DNA of 64,000 bases from Deltaproteobacteria bacterium (GTDB lineage Bacteria > Myxococcota_A > UBA796 > UBA2385), in assembly GCA_018401435.1 (NCBI GenBank), contig JAGYJW010000012.1, positions 1-64,000 on the forward strand, in the 5' to 3' direction. A model generated the notes under the pieces. It was given only the letters and a program-made list of their open reading frames with translations. It was not told the DNA's origin and did not search any database. Positions 1-8,754 of this stretch are shown piece after piece (the stretch's first letter is position 1; each line of letters starts with the position of its first letter). A program made the translations under genes and the position numbers.

Positions 1-699
1 CCAGCCTTGTTGCTGCTGCCCGGCATCGAAGGCGCCGCCGCGACCTTCTGCGCCCAGGCGCCCCTGGGCCGCCGGGTGGACCTGCTGGCGGTGGATCTGC
101 CGGCCTTGGACGATCTGAACGCCGCTGCGGCCGTGATCGCCGCAATGTTGCCGCCGCGGCGCCTGCTGCTGGTGGGGGCCAGCTTTGGCGCCCTGGTGGC
201 CCGCAGCCTGGCGCGGCAGCCCGGCCTTCAGGCCATCGGGCTGGTGGGCGTGGGGGCGCTGCCCTCCCCCGCCTTCGTGCCCGCGGGCATCCGCAGGGGG
301 CATCTCGCCCTGGGGTATTGCCCGGACGCTGCCTTCAATGCGCTCTACCGTCGCCGCATCGCGGCGCGGCTCCGCGAGGAGGGGGTGTGCCCGGAGCGGG
401 CCCGCCGGCACCTGGACGCCTTGCCGGATCGGCAGAGCCTGCGGGCGCGGCTGCAGGCCCTGCTGCGCTGGACCCATTCGCCCGCGCCAGAGCTGCCCAC
501 CACCTGGCTGCGGGGGCAGGTGGATCGCGAGGCGCCTTGGACCCTGGCGCAGGCGGCCCAGGCCATGCCCCGGGCTGCGGTCGAGACGGTACCGGGGGGG
601 CATCGGCCCTGGCTCACCCACCCCCAGCAGCTGCACGACATCCTTGAGGCGCTGCTGGTGGGGCCGGTTCTGGCCCAGGGTCGCGGCGCGGGGGCATAG
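1..699 (+). CDS. Alpha/beta hydrolase, 5' end outside window
   Basis: The frame is open from the first base, so the true start lies upstream. The visible 233 codons have the alpha/beta-hydrolase pattern: a strand ending in LLLPGIEG (oxyanion-loop region), the nucleophile elbow GASFGA with Ser as likely nucleophile, and a late GGHRPWLTHP segment supplying the catalytic His. The N-terminal strand is almost complete, so little is missing. The fold and catalytic residues are visible in the sequence. The substrate cannot be inferred. It lies 73 bp upstream of the RNase D gene on the same strand and may share a transcript with it. Confidence 0.75.
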   Translation, partial: PALLLLPGIEGAAATFCAQAPLGRRVDLLAVDLPALDDLNAAAAVIAAMLPPRRLLLVGASFGALVARSLARQPGLQAIGLVGVGALPSPAFVPAGIRRGHLALGYCPDAAFNALYRRRIAARLREEGVCPERARRHLDALPDRQSLRARLQALLRWTHSPAPELPTTWLRGQVDREAPWTLAQAAQAMPRAAVETVPGGHRPWLTHPQQLHDILEALLVGPVLAQGRGAGA

Positions 700-772
700 C
701 CTTTGCGGGGCTGCTGCGTTACTTTGGCGGCCTCGCGGCCATCCCGGCGGCGTCCCAACAAAGCCAGGTCCG

Positions 773-2008
773 ATGTTCTACGACACCCCTCTCGTCATGG
801 TCGAGGACCAGCAGACGCTGGCCGAAGTGGTCGAGCACCTCCGGACCTGCCCCGTCATCGGCGTGGACACCGAAGCTGACTCCTTCCACCACTACAAAGA
901 GAAGCTCTGCCTCATCCAGGTCTCGGATCAGGAGCGCGACTACATCATCGACCCGCTGAAGGTGCCCGACATCTCGCCCTTCGCCGCGTTGCTCGAAGAT
1001 GAGGCCATGGTGAAGGTCCTGCATGGGGGCGACTACGACGTCGTCAGCCTCAAGCGGGACTATGGCATCCACATCCACAATATCTTCGACACGATGATCG
1101 CGGGCCAGTTCCTGGGCTTTCCGCGCATCGGGCTGGCCGACCTCATCCGCCGCTTCTTCGGCTACGAGATCGACAAGAAGTACCAGCGCCACGACTGGGC
1201 CCGTCGCCCGTTGGAAGAAGAGCACCTGGACTATGCCCGGGGCGACACCCACTTCCTGCTGGCCCTGCGGGATGTGTTGCAGCTGCGCCTGCAGCGCGCC
1301 GGACGCCTGGACGCCCACATCGAGGAGTGCAAGCTGCTCGAAGACCGCGAGTGGGGTGGCCGCGGGGGCGGCGCCGCCGACTTCTTGCGGGTCAAGAAGT
1401 CCAACGCCTTGGACGAGACCGGAAAGCGCGTGCTGCGGGCGGTGTGGACCTACCGGGACGAGCAGGCCCGCCAGGCGGATCGGCCCTCCTTCAAGATCCT
1501 GCCCGATCACGTGCTGCTCGCCCTGTCCCACGATCGGCCCACCAACGCCGAGGACTTCGCCCGCATCATGCGACCGGGGGCCAGCATGACCCGGCTGCAT
1601 GGCGAGGCCCTCTTTGCCGCGGTGGCCGAGGGTCTGGCCGATAAGCGCCCCTTGCCCACCGGCAAGGAAAAGGACGACGACGACAAGCGCAGCCGCAACC
1701 GGCCCGAGCGCAGCCGCGAGGACGCCCCGGGGGTGGACCTGCTGCTGGCCGCGCTCAAGCAGTGGCGCAACGACGTGGTGGACCGCGAGTCCCTCGCGCC
1801 CGTGGTGGTCGCCAGCAACGGCCTGCTCAAGGAGATCTCGGTCTTGGCGCCCCGCGACCTCGACGAGCTGCGGGCGGTCCCGGGCGTTCGGAAATGGCAG
1901 GTCGAACACTACGGTGAAGAGCTGCTCGCCGCCTTGCACACGGTGGAAGAGCGGACCCCCAAGCGCAAGCGGCCCCGCCGGCGCCGCCGCAAGTCCGACG
2001 GCGAGTAG
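773..2008 (+). CDS. rnd: Ribonuclease D
   Basis: 3'-5' exoribonuclease that trims tRNA and other stable RNA precursors in the cytoplasm. The 411-residue product has the DEDDy nuclease core: GVDTEADSF near residues 31-39 (Asp and Glu of motif I), a central GGDYDVVSL motif, and YARGDTHFL as the Tyr-x3-Asp motif III. Two HRDC-like helical regions follow (about 215-290 and 325-395), separated by a charged linker. The C-terminus is a very basic Arg/Lys tail. The ATG at 773 was chosen because the family N-terminus begins there; upstream codons in this frame overlap the hydrolase and show no family similarity. Length is slightly above the usual 370-390 residues because of the linker and tail. Confidence 0.93.
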   Translation: MFYDTPLVMVEDQQTLAEVVEHLRTCPVIGVDTEADSFHHYKEKLCLIQVSDQERDYIIDPLKVPDISPFAALLEDEAMVKVLHGGDYDVVSLKRDYGIHIHNIFDTMIAGQFLGFPRIGLADLIRRFFGYEIDKKYQRHDWARRPLEEEHLDYARGDTHFLLALRDVLQLRLQRAGRLDAHIEECKLLEDREWGGRGGGAADFLRVKKSNALDETGKRVLRAVWTYRDEQARQADRPSFKILPDHVLLALSHDRPTNAEDFARIMRPGASMTRLHGEALFAAVAEGLADKRPLPTGKEKDDDDKRSRNRPERSREDAPGVDLLLAALKQWRNDVVDRESLAPVVVASNGLLKEISVLAPRDLDELRAVPGVRKWQVEHYGEELLAALHTVEERTPKRKRPRRRRRKSDGE

Positions 2009-2042
2009 GCGGCGGTCCCGCCCCCGGCAGGGGGGCGACCCG

Positions 2043-2078
2043 CCTCGGCGCGCTGCGATCAGCGCGCAGGGGCCGAGG
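2043..2078. terminator. Hairpin between convergent rnd and hpt
   Basis: An 8-bp perfect inner stem (GCGCGCTG, 2048-2055, with CAGCGCGC, 2060-2067) has a 4-nt loop. It is extended by an outer CCTCGG/CCGAGG pairing after a small bulge. It fills the gap between the convergent rnd and hpt stop codons and could stop transcription from both sides. There is no T tract. Confidence 0.5.
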
Positions 2079-2079
2079 G

Positions 2080-2604
2080 TCAGGGCGTGTAGACGGCGAC
2101 ATGGGGGAGGTTGCGGAAGCGCTCCCCCAGGTCGAGCCCGAAGCCCACCACGAATTCGTCGGGGATGGAGAAGCCCACATAGTCGGCCTTCACGTCCACC
2201 TCGCGCCGGGGCGCCTTGTCCAGCAGGGCGCAGACCTTGATGGAGCTGGGCCCGCGCACCTCCAGGGTGCGGAGCAGGTAGTCCAAGGTCAGCCCCGTAT
2301 CGACGATGTCTTCGATGATCAGGCAGTGCTGGCCTTCGATGGGGTTGTTGAGGTCCTCGGTGATCCGCACCACCCCGGTGGAGCGCGTGCCGCCGTGGTA
2401 GCTCGACACTCCCAGGAACTCGCAGCGGATGTCGCCGCCGATGGCCCGCACCAGGTCGGCCATGAAGATGAAGGAGCCCTTGAGCACGCCGATGCAGGTG
2501 ATGGGCGCGTCCCCATAGTCCTGGCGAATCTGGCGGCCCAGCTCGCGAATTCGGGCCTGGAGCCGATCTTCGGGGATCAGTACCCGCAGGGTTTCGCTTG
2601 CCAT
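2080..2604 (-). CDS. hpt: Hypoxanthine phosphoribosyltransferase
   Basis: Purine salvage enzyme that condenses hypoxanthine (and often guanine) with PRPP to give IMP or GMP. The 174-residue product has the type I phosphoribosyltransferase signature IIEDIVDTGLTLDYL, the PRPP-binding loop, after a hydrophobic strand. It also has ITCIGVLKGSFIFMADL (PPi loop) and a C-terminal KADYVGFSIPDEFVVGFG segment typical of HPRT. Length matches the family. An AGGAGG Shine-Dalgarno sits just upstream of the ATG at 2604. It is convergent with rnd. prs, xdhC and guaA elsewhere in this window belong to the same nucleotide economy. Confidence 0.95.
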   Translation of the reverse strand: MASETLRVLIPEDRLQARIRELGRQIRQDYGDAPITCIGVLKGSFIFMADLVRAIGGDIRCEFLGVSSYHGGTRSTGVVRITEDLNNPIEGQHCLIIEDIVDTGLTLDYLLRTLEVRGPSSIKVCALLDKAPRREVDVKADYVGFSIPDEFVVGFGLDLGERFRNLPHVAVYTP

Positions 2605-2691
2605 GACGCCTCCTGGGATGGAAGCGGCGAGGTATCCCTGGTGGTGTCCTGGCGGGTTGACGATCCTGTGAACTGCGGCCCGATGCGGGCT

Positions 2692-4716
2692 TCAGCCGGG
2701 GTCGCCGTCCAGGCCGCGGGCCCAGTCCACCACCAGCTTCACGGTGCGCAGGACCCGCTCCAGAGTGTCGTCCAGGATCAGGCCGCTGAGCCAGGGCACC
2801 GGTCCGGGGGCACCCAACGCGGTCTCTTGCAGGGCGTCGGCAAAGGCAGGGCTGCCCAGCAGCTTGAGGCTGGGTTGCGCCAGGGCGGGGTCGCGCACCA
2901 GGCCGGCCAGATCGTCAAAGACCGCGAGATCCGGGTCTGCGGCCACCAGGCGGGCGCCCAGCTCAGGGGCACCCCGCAGCCGCGCCGCGTCCTCGCGCAG
3001 CAAGGCCCCCAGGCGCCCCACCAGCAGCCAGACCTCATCAGAGGCCACCAGGGGCTCGACGGCGGGCCGCAAGCGGTCCAGCGCGGCGCTGGCGCCCTCC
3101 TCGCCCACCAGGGCCAAGGCGGCGAGGTCCCAGAGGGCGGGGAAGTCCAGCGGGGCGCTGCCGGTGGGGCAGTCGGCCACGGCCAGGGGGGAAGGGTCCA
3201 CCACCAGGGGGATGACAGCGGCGACGTCGTCGGCCAGGGCCGTGTTGCCGACGTCCCGGAGCAGCTCCTCGACCGGCGGCGCGAGGTCGGCCCGCCAGGC
3301 CAGGGACAGCAGGCCCACCAGCTCGGGTGTGCGGTCCACCGACCCGTCCTCGGGCGAGGCCGCCGCCAGCACCTGCAGCAGGATCACCAGCAGATCGCCG
3401 GTCTCCTCGTCGTTGAAGCGGTCCACGGAATGCAGGTCCCAGATCAGCTCCTCGGTGACCCCATCGCAGACGGCCTCCACGATGTCCAGGGTGGCGCCGC
3501 CAAACCAGGAGTCCAACAAGGGGCCCAGGATGGACACGCCGACGCGCACGGTGTCGGGGTCCAGGTCCGCCATCAACTGCAACAGGGTCACGCTGAGGTT
3601 GTCGAATTCCAGCCCCAGGAAGCCGCAGCTGACCGGCCGGCTGGCGGTATCGATCAATCGCAGGAAGGACGAGAGGGCCGAGACGCGCGCGCCCGGGGGG
3701 GCGTCGGTGGGCGGCAGGTCCAAGGAGGTGCCCAGCGCGTCCACCTCGGCCAGGGTGCGCAGCTGCTGGAAGAGCGGGCCGATGTGGCCGCCTTCGGCGA
3801 GGTCCAGCAGGGTGGACTCCAGGCGGCCCTGCAGGCTGCGGTCGCCCAAGAGCGCGCCCAGATCCCCCGCGCCGCTGTCCAGCCAGGAGCGGCCATTGGC
3901 GCGGTCCTCGGCAAAGACCATCGCATCCACCAGGTCCCGCAACGAGTCGCCCGAGGCGCCGGCCCAGCGGTCGTTGCCGGCGTCGCGGGTGAAGGCGATG
4001 GCCTCTCCCAGCGCGGTCATGGCGCCTTGGGCCATGGGGCCGATGTCGGGGTCGGTGCTGCGGGCGATGCCAACCAGCGTGCACAGCGCGTCCCGACCGC
4101 GGGCGGAGTCCAAGGCGTCGCCGAGCAGGTCCGGGATGGCCGGCCCATCGTCCAGGATCGCCACCACCGCGGCGTTCAGCGGCGCATAGAGCGGGGCGAG
4201 CAGGCCCGCCTGCAAGGCGGCGGGGTCTGCCAGGTCCAGCTCTCCGGCGGCCACCACCCCAAAGGGCCGGCCATAGATCAGCTCGACGCCCACCTCCAGC
4301 AGATCCCGGAAGATGCCGTCGTCCTCGTCCAGCAAGCGCAGCAGGGGGCTGATCCAGGCCCCCAGGGACAGGTCGGCCTCCGGGGCCGCCGCGGCGAGGG
4401 CCTCGACCTGGGACCAGTTGCGACTGCCGTCGGCGGCTTCGCCCTCCAAGGCGGCCACCAGCCCGCGCAGTGGCGCGAAGTCACCGGACTGATCCAGGCA
4501 GTCCAGCAGGGTGTCCACCTCGGCGGGACTCTCGAAGCCGTCTGCGAGGTTCAGAGACCAGCAGGGCCCGCCGGGCTGCAGCTGCTCGCGCCAGTGCCCG
4601 TCGGTCGGGGCCAGGCTGCATCCCGCGCTGCCCAGCATCCCAATCAGCACAACAGCCCGCGACCCAAGGGGCCACGGGCGTCGTGGAGTGCCTGCGATCC
4701 GGTGGGATGCCGCCAC
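2692..4716 (-). CDS. Large helical lipoprotein of unknown function
   Basis: I do not recognise this family. The N-terminal hydrophobic stretch ends in the lipobox LGSAGC, so the mature protein should be anchored by the lipidated Cys to a periplasmic membrane face. The rest (about 640 residues) is rich in Leu, Ala, Asp and Glu in regular amphipathic helices, suggesting an alpha-solenoid. A few Cys pairs and short Asp/Gly turns occur. Start choice is uncertain. GTG at 4716 gives a full signal peptide with several Arg. GTG at 4650 and ATG at 4638 would leave an unusually short one, and none has a strong ribosome site. The gene begins 8 nt after the stop of the small beta-barrel gene (4725-5327), so the two are probably one transcript and may act together. 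Confidence 0.75.
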   Translation of the reverse strand: MAASHRIAGTPRRPWPLGSRAVVLIGMLGSAGCSLAPTDGHWREQLQPGGPCWSLNLADGFESPAEVDTLLDCLDQSGDFAPLRGLVAALEGEAADGSRNWSQVEALAAAAPEADLSLGAWISPLLRLLDEDDGIFRDLLEVGVELIYGRPFGVVAAGELDLADPAALQAGLLAPLYAPLNAAVVAILDDGPAIPDLLGDALDSARGRDALCTLVGIARSTDPDIGPMAQGAMTALGEAIAFTRDAGNDRWAGASGDSLRDLVDAMVFAEDRANGRSWLDSGAGDLGALLGDRSLQGRLESTLLDLAEGGHIGPLFQQLRTLAEVDALGTSLDLPPTDAPPGARVSALSSFLRLIDTASRPVSCGFLGLEFDNLSVTLLQLMADLDPDTVRVGVSILGPLLDSWFGGATLDIVEAVCDGVTEELIWDLHSVDRFNDEETGDLLVILLQVLAAASPEDGSVDRTPELVGLLSLAWRADLAPPVEELLRDVGNTALADDVAAVIPLVVDPSPLAVADCPTGSAPLDFPALWDLAALALVGEEGASAALDRLRPAVEPLVASDEVWLLVGRLGALLREDAARLRGAPELGARLVAADPDLAVFDDLAGLVRDPALAQPSLKLLGSPAFADALQETALGAPGPVPWLSGLILDDTLERVLRTVKLVVDWARGLDGDPG

Positions 4717-4724
4717 CGGATCGA

Positions 4725-5327
4725 TCAATCGAAGAGGTAGCGGACGCCGGCGACGGCGTTGGCGCCCTGCCAGAACTGCTTGCGGAAGCGCACCTGCCAG
4801 TTGGCGGTGGCGAAGAACTGCAGGCGATCGTTGGTGGTCCACGTGCCGCCGACACCGGGTTCGAAGATGAAGAACTCCTGGTTGTCGGTGGTGATGAAGG
4901 CGGTGCCCGCCATGGTGGAGATCACGAACTGAAGGCCGGTGGGGTCGCCGAAGATGCCCCACTGCACGCCCACGGTCGCGGCGCCCACGTTGACGGGGTC
5001 CTGGCTGGCTGCGTCGGGGAAGACGAAGTCGGAGGTGTCGCCCTCTGCGGAGAGATCCGGGTCCTTGGTGGGGGTGTCCCACAAGGTGTAGAAGCGGAAG
5101 ACGCCCTGGATCTTGTTGTCCTTGTCGCCCAACAGGCCTTCGATGCCGAAGCCGGTGGACGGGCGGCTCTGCCAGTCGATGCCCTGGGTGCCTTCGCCGT
5201 CGTAGTAGTAGGCGGGGGCCTGGCGAATGCCTGCGGTGCCCATCACGCCCAGACCCCCCGCCAGTGCGGGGGTCGAGGCGGTGCCGAGGACCGTGAAGGC
5301 GGCGAGGGTGCTGAGAATCTTGCGCAT
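4725..5327 (-). CDS. Small outer-membrane beta-barrel protein
   Basis: The 200-residue product starts with a clear Sec signal peptide (MRKILSTLAAFTVLG, cleavage after PALA). Alternating hydrophobic/aromatic strands follow, rich in Gly and Tyr, ending in AGVRYLF-Asp. The penultimate aromatic pattern and repeated Gly-aromatic turns are typical of 8-10-strand outer-membrane barrels. No enzymatic motif is visible and no named family is recognised. It is upstream of, and probably co-transcribed with, the large lipoprotein. The 150-bp gap on its upstream side (5328-5476) shows no other gene and may hold its promoter. Confidence 0.7.
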   Translation of the reverse strand: MRKILSTLAAFTVLGTASTPALAGGLGVMGTAGIRQAPAYYYDGEGTQGIDWQSRPSTGFGIEGLLGDKDNKIQGVFRFYTLWDTPTKDPDLSAEGDTSDFVFPDAASQDPVNVGAATVGVQWGIFGDPTGLQFVISTMAGTAFITTDNQEFFIFEPGVGGTWTTNDRLQFFATANWQVRFRKQFWQGANAVAGVRYLFD

Positions 5328-5476
5328 GGGGCTTCCGTAGCTGGGATGCGGCGCTGCCGACCGAGCGCGCCCTGGGAGTTGCCCAGCCGCGTCGAAGGGC
5401 ATGCTTAGCAGGAAGTGGCCTGAGCTGGCAACCGTTTGGCTGCCAAGGGGCGTCGACAGGCCGATCGCGGGCACCG

Positions 5477-5983
5477 TCATGGGCCCGCGGCGGGCGCGGG
5501 CGGCAGCGCCGCGGCCTCGGCGGTCCCGGTGTCGGAAGCGCCGCCGTCGCCTTGCACCTCGACCGTCTGGGGCTGGGTCGCCCCATAGGCGTTGAAGAGC
5601 ACCAGCGCGGCGGGACCGTCGGGCAGGTCGGGTACCGTCACGGTCACCGATTCCACGCAGATGTCGGTGCATTCGGCGTCGCAGCTGTCGCAGTCGCTGC
5701 AGGCGGTGCAGCCGGCATCGTCGCGGCAGCTGTCGCAGGCCTCGCAGTCCGTGCGCTGCAGATCCGCCACCGGGGCATCGACATCGCCGATGGTGACCGT
5801 GGTGTCGTAGGCCTTGGTGAGGGGACCACCGACCAGGTTCAGGGCCTGGCCCGGCTGGACCACCGCACCTTGCAGCGAGTCCAGAACGACGTCGCAGCGC
5901 TGCCCATAGTCCACGGTGGAGGTGGCGCAGCCCAGCAGCAGCAGGACGAGGGCAGGGGCGGAGTTGAGGCGGCGGATGGGCAT
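5477..5983 (-). CDS. Cysteine-rich lipoprotein coupled to PBP1A
   Basis: The 168-residue product has a lipoprotein signal ending in LLLLGC (lipidated Cys about residue 19). Residues about 80-110 form a cysteine cluster: nine Cys in about 30 residues at spacings of two to five, starting CEACDSCRDDAGC and continuing with TAC, SDC, DSC, AEC and DIC units separated by acidic residues. A beta-rich segment follows, then a Pro/Ala tail. The ATG shares one base with the stop of the penicillin-binding protein (TGATG), so translation is probably coupled. The cluster could bind metal or form a disulfide knot; sequence alone cannot decide. I know of no named family. The upstream PBP has its own Cys-rich insertion, which makes a physical partnership plausible. 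Confidence 0.75.
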   Translation of the reverse strand: MPIRRLNSAPALVLLLLGCATSTVDYGQRCDVVLDSLQGAVVQPGQALNLVGGPLTKAYDTTVTIGDVDAPVADLQRTDCEACDSCRDDAGCTACSDCDSCDAECTDICVESVTVTVPDLPDGPAALVLFNAYGATQPQTVEVQGDGGASDTGTAEAAALPPAPAAGP

Positions 5984-8754
5984 CAGAAGTCGCTGATCAA
6001 GAGGTCTTCGGTGGACTTCTGCCCGATCTCGCCCACGGCGTTGCGCGGCGCGGTGCCGGGCAACATGGGCACCGAGCGGCCCCCGACGGCCACGCGGCCG
6101 TTGGATTCGTCGATGGACACGAACTCGACTCCGGGCAGGGGCGGGAAGGGCCGGTCCTTCTTCTTGGGAGCGGCCACGGCCATGTACTCCATCCAGATGG
6201 GCAAGGCGGTCTTGCCGCCGGTGAAGGAGCGCCCGATGGAGCGGGGTGTGTCGTAGCCCACCCACACGGCCGAGATGATGTCGGGGTTGTAGCCGACGAA
6301 CCAGGCGTCGAAGAAGTCGTTGGTGGTTCCGGTCTTTCCGGCCACCTGGATGCCCAGCCGGTTGCTGCGGGCCGCGGTGCCGCCGGTGGCGACCTCGCGC
6401 AGCAGCCAGTGGGCGATGCCGGCCACCGCGGGATCCATGACCTGGGGCCAGCCCTCTGCCGGTGGGGTCCACTCCTCGATCACCGTCCCGTCGCGATCCA
6501 CCACCTTGTCGATGAAGTGGGGCTCGACCAGGTGGCCATAGGTGGCGAAGGCGCTGTAGGCGCGGGCCAGCTCGACCATGGTGAGCGAGCTGGAGCCCAG
6601 GCCCATGCTCAGGTCGCAGGACCGGCACCAGGTCTGGCCATTCTCGTCCTTGCGGGCGTCCACGCAGGGATCGGTGCTGGGGATCTGGTCGATGGTGAGC
6701 CAGTCGCAGACCCGCAGGTTGACGTCGCAGGAGTGGCACCAGCTCTTGCCATCGGCCGAAGCGGGGGCGTCCATGCAGGTCTTGGCGTCGTTGACGAAGC
6801 GGTCTTCGCCGTCCACGCTCACGGTCTGCTTGTCGGCCAGGACCACCGGGCAGGAGGTGGGTTCGCAGTATTCGCACCAGGCCATGCCCGCGACGCGGCT
6901 GGGCGTCAGGCTGCCCTTGCAATCGCTGCCGGCGCGCACATGGGTGCGGCTGCAGGAGGGCTCGTTGTAGCCGATGCGCAGCGCCGGTCCGGCAAGCTGA
7001 AAGACAGGTTCAAGGCCGACTTTGTCCAGGACGCGCACGGTGCACACATTGCGCGACATCTGCAGGGCCTTTCTCAGGGTGATGTCCCCCAGGTACTCGT
7101 CGCCGTAGTTGCCGGGCTTCCACAGCTTGTTGCCGATGGTCTGGAAGACGGTGGGGGCGTCCTGCACGATGGACCCCACCGTGAATTTCCGGGTAGCGAC
7201 AGCGGCGGCGTAGACGATGGGCTTGAAGGTGGAGCCCACCTGGCGACGGGCCTGCGTGGCGCGGTTGTACTCGGAGTTCTCGAAGTCCACGCCCCCCACC
7301 ATGGCCACCACGGCGCCGTCGGACTGCCGGTAGGAGAACAGCGCTCCTTGCAGGTCGGGGGGCTGGTAGATGCGGGCGGCAGCGAAGGGGCCCGGCCCCG
7401 CCCCGGTGTAGCCCTTGAGGTTCTCGGCGTCGTCGGAGGACAGGTTCGCGATGGTGACCTCGATGAGGTCGCCCCGCTCGAGCACCTTGGTCATGTCGGT
7501 CTGTCGGCGGCCGGTGAAGCTGCGCGCGGGGTCGGGGCCATAGCCCCAGGTGGTCCAAGACACGGGGATCAGGGCGCGGTGCCGCCCGATTCCGACGACG
7601 GCGTGCTTCTGGGCGACCTCGAGCACCACGGCGGGGTAGCGGCGCTCGAGCTCCAGCGTGCTACTGGCGGGGGGCGCGCCGTAGCCGCCGCCCTGGCCTT
7701 CGCCGGCGACAAAGAGGGTCTTGTGCCCCTCCTCCTCCCGCAGCGCCTGCTCTTGGGCTTGCAGACGGGACTCGATGACGCTGGGGGACAGCTTCTCGAT
7801 GGGGCCGCGCCAGCCGGTCTGCTCATCCGCCCAGGTGACACCGTCAACCAGGGCCTTCTGGGCCACCTTTTGCAGTTCGAGATCGGCGGTGGTGTAGACC
7901 GACAAGCCGTCGTTGTAGATCTTGTCGAAGCCATAGGTTTCGACGAGGTAGCGGCGGACGTGTTCGGTGAAGTAGGGCGCCTGCTTCAAGAACTCGTTGT
8001 CTTTCTGCACGATGCGCACCTTCTCGGTGAGGGCTGCATCGTGTTCGGAGCGGCTGATATAGCCCTTGGCCAGCATCTGCCCGAGCACATATTCCTGCCG
8101 TGCCCGGGCCTTGTCCCAGTGGCGGTGCGGCGAGTAGTCGCTGGGGCGTTGGGGCAGGCCCGCGATGATGGCGGCCTCGGCGAGGCTGAGCTCGCCGACG
8201 TGCTTGTCGAAGTAGGTGCGCGCCGCGGCCTCGACCCCATAGGCGCCCGAGCCCAGGTAGATCTCGTTGAGGTAGAGGTAGAGGATGTGCTCCTTGGTGA
8301 AGACCTCTTCGATGCGCCGCGAGAGCGTGATCTCCTTGATCTTGCGCTCGTAGGTCTTGTCCTTGGTGAGCAAGAAGTTGCGGGCCACCTGCATGGTGAT
8401 GGTGCTCGCGCCCTGGGCCTTGCGGCCCTTGAGGGCGTTGCGGCCCACCGCGCGCAAGATGCCCTCGTAGTCCACGCCACTGTGGGTCCAGAAGTTGGCG
8501 TCTTCTGCCGCGATGAAGGCGTTGCGCACCGGGTCGGGGATATCCTCGAGCTTGGTGACGTAGCGCCGCTTCTCGTAGATCTCACCCAGCACCCGTCCCT
8601 GGTGGTCGAAGACCGTGGTGACGCTGGGGGGCTCGTAGCGGCCCAGGGCCTCCACCGTGGGCAGGTCCTTGCCGTAGTAGGCGAAGGCCGCAGCCAGGAC
8701 GCCGGCACCCCCGATTGCGCCCAGCAGCCCGAGCACGACGACGGCGCGCAGCAA
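5983..8754 (-). CDS. mrcA: Class A penicillin-binding protein (PBP1A type) with Cys-rich insertion
   Basis: Bifunctional peptidoglycan synthase in the inner membrane. A membrane anchor (about 3-27) precedes the GT51 transglycosylase domain, with AAEDANFWTHSG (catalytic Glu about 84) and GASTITMQVARN. The transpeptidase domain has GSTFKP (nucleophile Ser about 508), SRN about 565 and KTGT (about 807). Between SRN and KTGT lies an insertion of about 115 residues (about 600-715). It holds three similar units ending in WCEYC, WCHSC and WCRSC, each preceded by another Cys. Ordinary PBP1A lacks this. The annotated first codon is an in-frame TTG. Upstream the same frame continues as a plausible N-terminus (SPPKRSVLGRLL) up to a stop at 8883, with no usual start codon. 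The real start is therefore probably the zinc-ribbon frame beginning at 9320, joined by a frameshift. Confidence 0.9.
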   Translation of the reverse strand: MLRAVVVLGLLGAIGGAGVLAAAFAYYGKDLPTVEALGRYEPPSVTTVFDHQGRVLGEIYEKRRYVTKLEDIPDPVRNAFIAAEDANFWTHSGVDYEGILRAVGRNALKGRKAQGASTITMQVARNFLLTKDKTYERKIKEITLSRRIEEVFTKEHILYLYLNEIYLGSGAYGVEAAARTYFDKHVGELSLAEAAIIAGLPQRPSDYSPHRHWDKARARQEYVLGQMLAKGYISRSEHDAALTEKVRIVQKDNEFLKQAPYFTEHVRRYLVETYGFDKIYNDGLSVYTTADLELQKVAQKALVDGVTWADEQTGWRGPIEKLSPSVIESRLQAQEQALREEEGHKTLFVAGEGQGGGYGAPPASSTLELERRYPAVVLEVAQKHAVVGIGRHRALIPVSWTTWGYGPDPARSFTGRRQTDMTKVLERGDLIEVTIANLSSDDAENLKGYTGAGPGPFAAARIYQPPDLQGALFSYRQSDGAVVAMVGGVDFENSEYNRATQARRQVGSTFKPIVYAAAVATRKFTVGSIVQDAPTVFQTIGNKLWKPGNYGDEYLGDITLRKALQMSRNVCTVRVLDKVGLEPVFQLAGPALRIGYNEPSCSRTHVRAGSDCKGSLTPSRVAGMAWCEYCEPTSCPVVLADKQTVSVDGEDRFVNDAKTCMDAPASADGKSWCHSCDVNLRVCDWLTIDQIPSTDPCVDARKDENGQTWCRSCDLSMGLGSSSLTMVELARAYSAFATYGHLVEPHFIDKVVDRDGTVIEEWTPPAEGWPQVMDPAVAGIAHWLLREVATGGTAARSNRLGIQVAGKTGTTNDFFDAWFVGYNPDIISAVWVGYDTPRSIGRSFTGGKTALPIWMEYMAVAAPKKKDRPFPPLPGVEFVSIDESNGRVAVGGRSVPMLPGTAPRNAVGEIGQKSTEDLLISDF

